A stretch of 42,110 nucleotides of DNA from positions 1 to 42,110 of the forward strand of contig ML978335.1 in NCBI GenBank assembly GCA_010015745.1. Reading direction: 5' to 3'. This document shows, one piece after another, positions 40,786 through 42,110 of this stretch (position 1 is the first letter of the stretch; each line of letters opens with the position of its first letter). Under the pieces are notes generated by a model. The model was not told the origin of the DNA and searched no databases. It was given only the letters and a program-made list of their open reading frames with translations. The translations under genes were made by a program, and so were the position numbers. The DNA is from Setomelanomma holmii. Its lineage: Eukaryota > Ascomycota > Dothideomycetes > Pleosporales > Phaeosphaeriaceae.

Positions 40786-41542
40786 TTAGTGAGCGTTGTC
40801 GCCATCGAGCAATGGTCGTCTTTCCGCTCCACGAATCTCGCTGCCAGCGGCCCGTACACCTCTCCACCACGTTCTCCCCGTCTCCCTTGGACTCCCTTCG
40901 TCCATTTCTTCGACCTCAAACTCTTTCTGCTCGCCCCGTACCCTACGCCACCACTTCCCCCAACTCTCGCTCTTCCTAACCCAAACATCTTCATCCCTAA
41001 CAACCTGCTCTTCATACACAAACCACCCACCTCTTCGTGCCCGCAACCCGAGCCCACACCATTTCGCACACTTGAAGGAAGCATAAAGAACCAGGACACC
41101 AAACAAAGTCGCGAAGATAGTCACTACAGAAGTTAAGAACGTAATCGTCGAAACCTGACACCCCAATCCAGCCGTACGCAACTCAAACCTCTCCGGCCCC
41201 TGCGCACAGATGAACTTATACCGCATGGAACTCAGCAATGGAAATGCGCGTGACAACGGATCGAGAGGCAGAGGCAAGCATGTCGAGGACTATCATTACG
41301 ATGGTCAGATCGATGTTCACATAATGTAATGTGAGATGAAGGATACGTACGATAGGACACCAGCCGCAAAAGCCATCAGATCGATGACAATCGCCACAAT
41401 CTGTATAGCCCCAGCATTTGAAGAGTCGGTCCCAGTCGTCTTTGGGGCTGTCTTTGTAGCGCTGGAGGAGGATATCGGTCACGTTTGTGGACGCGTCAGC
41501 ATCGGCGCGCTGGATGGGCATGGATGGGCGATTTGAGGGCAT
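40786..41542 (-). CDS. PSI-domain single-pass membrane protein
   Basis: Two exons, 41542-41351 and 41289-40786, across a 61-nt intron (GTACGT..ATAG), give 231 residues. The N-terminal half is a PSI (plexin-semaphorin-integrin) type cysteine domain: CWGYTDCGDCHRSDGFCGWCPI, then SSTCLPL, CAQG and GLGC. The intron is placed to restore WCPISSTC. A hydrophobic segment (about residues 110-132, VSTITFLTSVVTIFATLFGVLVLY) is followed by a basic, Trp-rich cytoplasmic-type tail ending RRPLLDGDNAH. Fungal relatives from memory share ERFELRT.GLGCQVSTITFLTS; their function is not known. No signal peptide precedes the PSI domain in this model, which is odd for a domain that needs disulfides; an upstream exon could supply it but I found none. 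Confidence 0.82.
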
Positions 41543-41837
41543 ATTGAGAAGTAATATGATTTCACAGTATCAACGCGAGAACAAGTGGGTGGACGGCTAT
41601 GGTGCATAGGTGCCAGGAGCATGTGTCTGAAGTCGGACGAGATATGAGTGCGCGAGTGAGTCGTGAGGGGTTGGGATCGACTTCACGCTAGCACCAATCA
41701 GGCATTGTGGCTTTCAATTCACGGTTGTCGCGAGGCAAAGCAAATATTTAGTGAAAGTCTATGTTCATTTGAAATGAATCCAGCAAGTATATACAGAAGA
41801 AAGATTGTGATGTCTCATCATGGACGCCCGCGCACGC
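41543..41837. other. Intergenic region
   Basis: Promoter of the PSI-domain gene together with the 3' flank of the CBM1 gene. Nothing else recognised. Confidence 0.45.
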
Positions 41838-42110
41838 TTATGCCGGGATGCACTGACTGTAGTATGCGTTATTGTACACACACTTGTATTGTACAACACA
41901 TGTCGTCGCGCCTGTCCAGCTGATGCCTCCGCATTGGCCATAAGCAGCTGCTGGTGCTGCGGTTGATGTAGCAGCAGCAGATGACTTGACAGGAGATGCG
42001 CTGGACGCCTTGGTTGACGATGCCTTAGCAGACGAGGCTGGCTTAACCGATGAAGAGGCTGGCTTGACTGATGAAGAGGCTGGCTTGACTGATGAAGAGG
42101 CTGGCTTGAC
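41838..42110 (-). CDS. C-terminal end of a secreted protein with CBM1 cellulose-binding domain (partial)
   Basis: The last 90 codons of a minus-strand gene that continues beyond the right edge. The stop is TAA at 41840-41838 and the frame is open to position 42110. The terminal 34 residues form a family 1 carbohydrate-binding module: YGQCGGISWTGATTC then VVQYKC and YYSQCIPA, with four Cys for two disulfides and aromatic residues for the cellulose face. Before it lies a Ser/Ala/Lys-rich linker made of VKPASSS repeats, as in secreted plant-cell-wall enzymes. The catalytic domain, if any, is outside the window; LPMO, cellulase, esterase or a non-enzymatic binding protein are all possible. The frame has no Met inside the window, so an ATG-based search misses it. 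Confidence 0.9.
   Translation of the reverse strand, partial: VKPASSSVKPASSSVKPASSSVKPASSAKASSTKASSASPVKSSAAATSTAAPAAAYGQCGGISWTGATTCVVQYKCVYNNAYYSQCIPA
42031..42110. repeat. 21-bp tandem repeat encoding VKPASSS
   Basis: Units 42031-42051, 42052-42072 and 42073-42093 plus a 17-base partial copy reaching the window edge. The inner units are identical; the first differs at three bases. The length keeps the reading frame, so copy number can change without breaking the gene. Confidence 0.9.

Overview
The window is nuclear DNA of a filamentous ascomycete, most likely a dothideomycete. The evidence is short GT-AG introns of about 46-60 nt (one near 200 nt), often with CTAAC/CTAAT branch sites, single-gene transcription units on both strands, and fungal-specific families: HET domain, CAP/PR-1, CBM1, fungal F-box-like proteins, XRN1, HAT2 and SPC3. 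The class is inferred from family content, not proven. Coding sequences below were rebuilt by joining exons by eye, and frame and length were checked arithmetically.

Layout. 1-3.6 kb: one secreted cysteine-containing protein (4 exons), otherwise empty. 3.6-10.0 kb: a graveyard of decayed incompatibility-type genes. First comes a HET-domain pseudogene. A second, longer relic follows, in which pieces resembling a helix-turn-helix segment, a C2H2 finger, an acidic linker, a protein kinase that has lost its catalytic motifs, a Cys-pair segment, the second half of a HET domain and a caspase-like segment lie in order on one strand. 10.5-12.9 kb: two minus-strand hypothetical genes. 14.1 kb: a 65-residue secreted cysteine-rich protein (effector-like). 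14.6-17.0 kb: two tandem F-box-like paralogues. 17.5-18.9 kb: a short-chain dehydrogenase and a small Cys-rich protein.

19.6-33.1 kb is a conserved housekeeping block: dephospho-CoA kinase, a disordered GW/WG-containing protein, a disordered KEN-box protein, HAT2 (histone chaperone/HAT-B subunit) divergent from XRN1 (cytoplasmic 5'-3' exoribonuclease), and SPC3 (signal peptidase subunit). 33.7-42.1 kb is accessory again: a PR-1/CAP secreted protein, a 2.3-kb gene-poor gap holding a possible decayed F-box/LRR remnant, a 1065-residue Cys- and WG-containing protein, a PSI-domain membrane protein, and at the right edge the C-terminal end of a secreted carbohydrate-active protein with a CBM1 domain behind VKPASSS repeats.

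The genes do not form a pathway cluster. The contrast is between a conserved core (19.6-33 kb) and flanks rich in secreted, incompatibility-type and decaying genes. No tRNA, rRNA, CRISPR array or intact transposon was seen.
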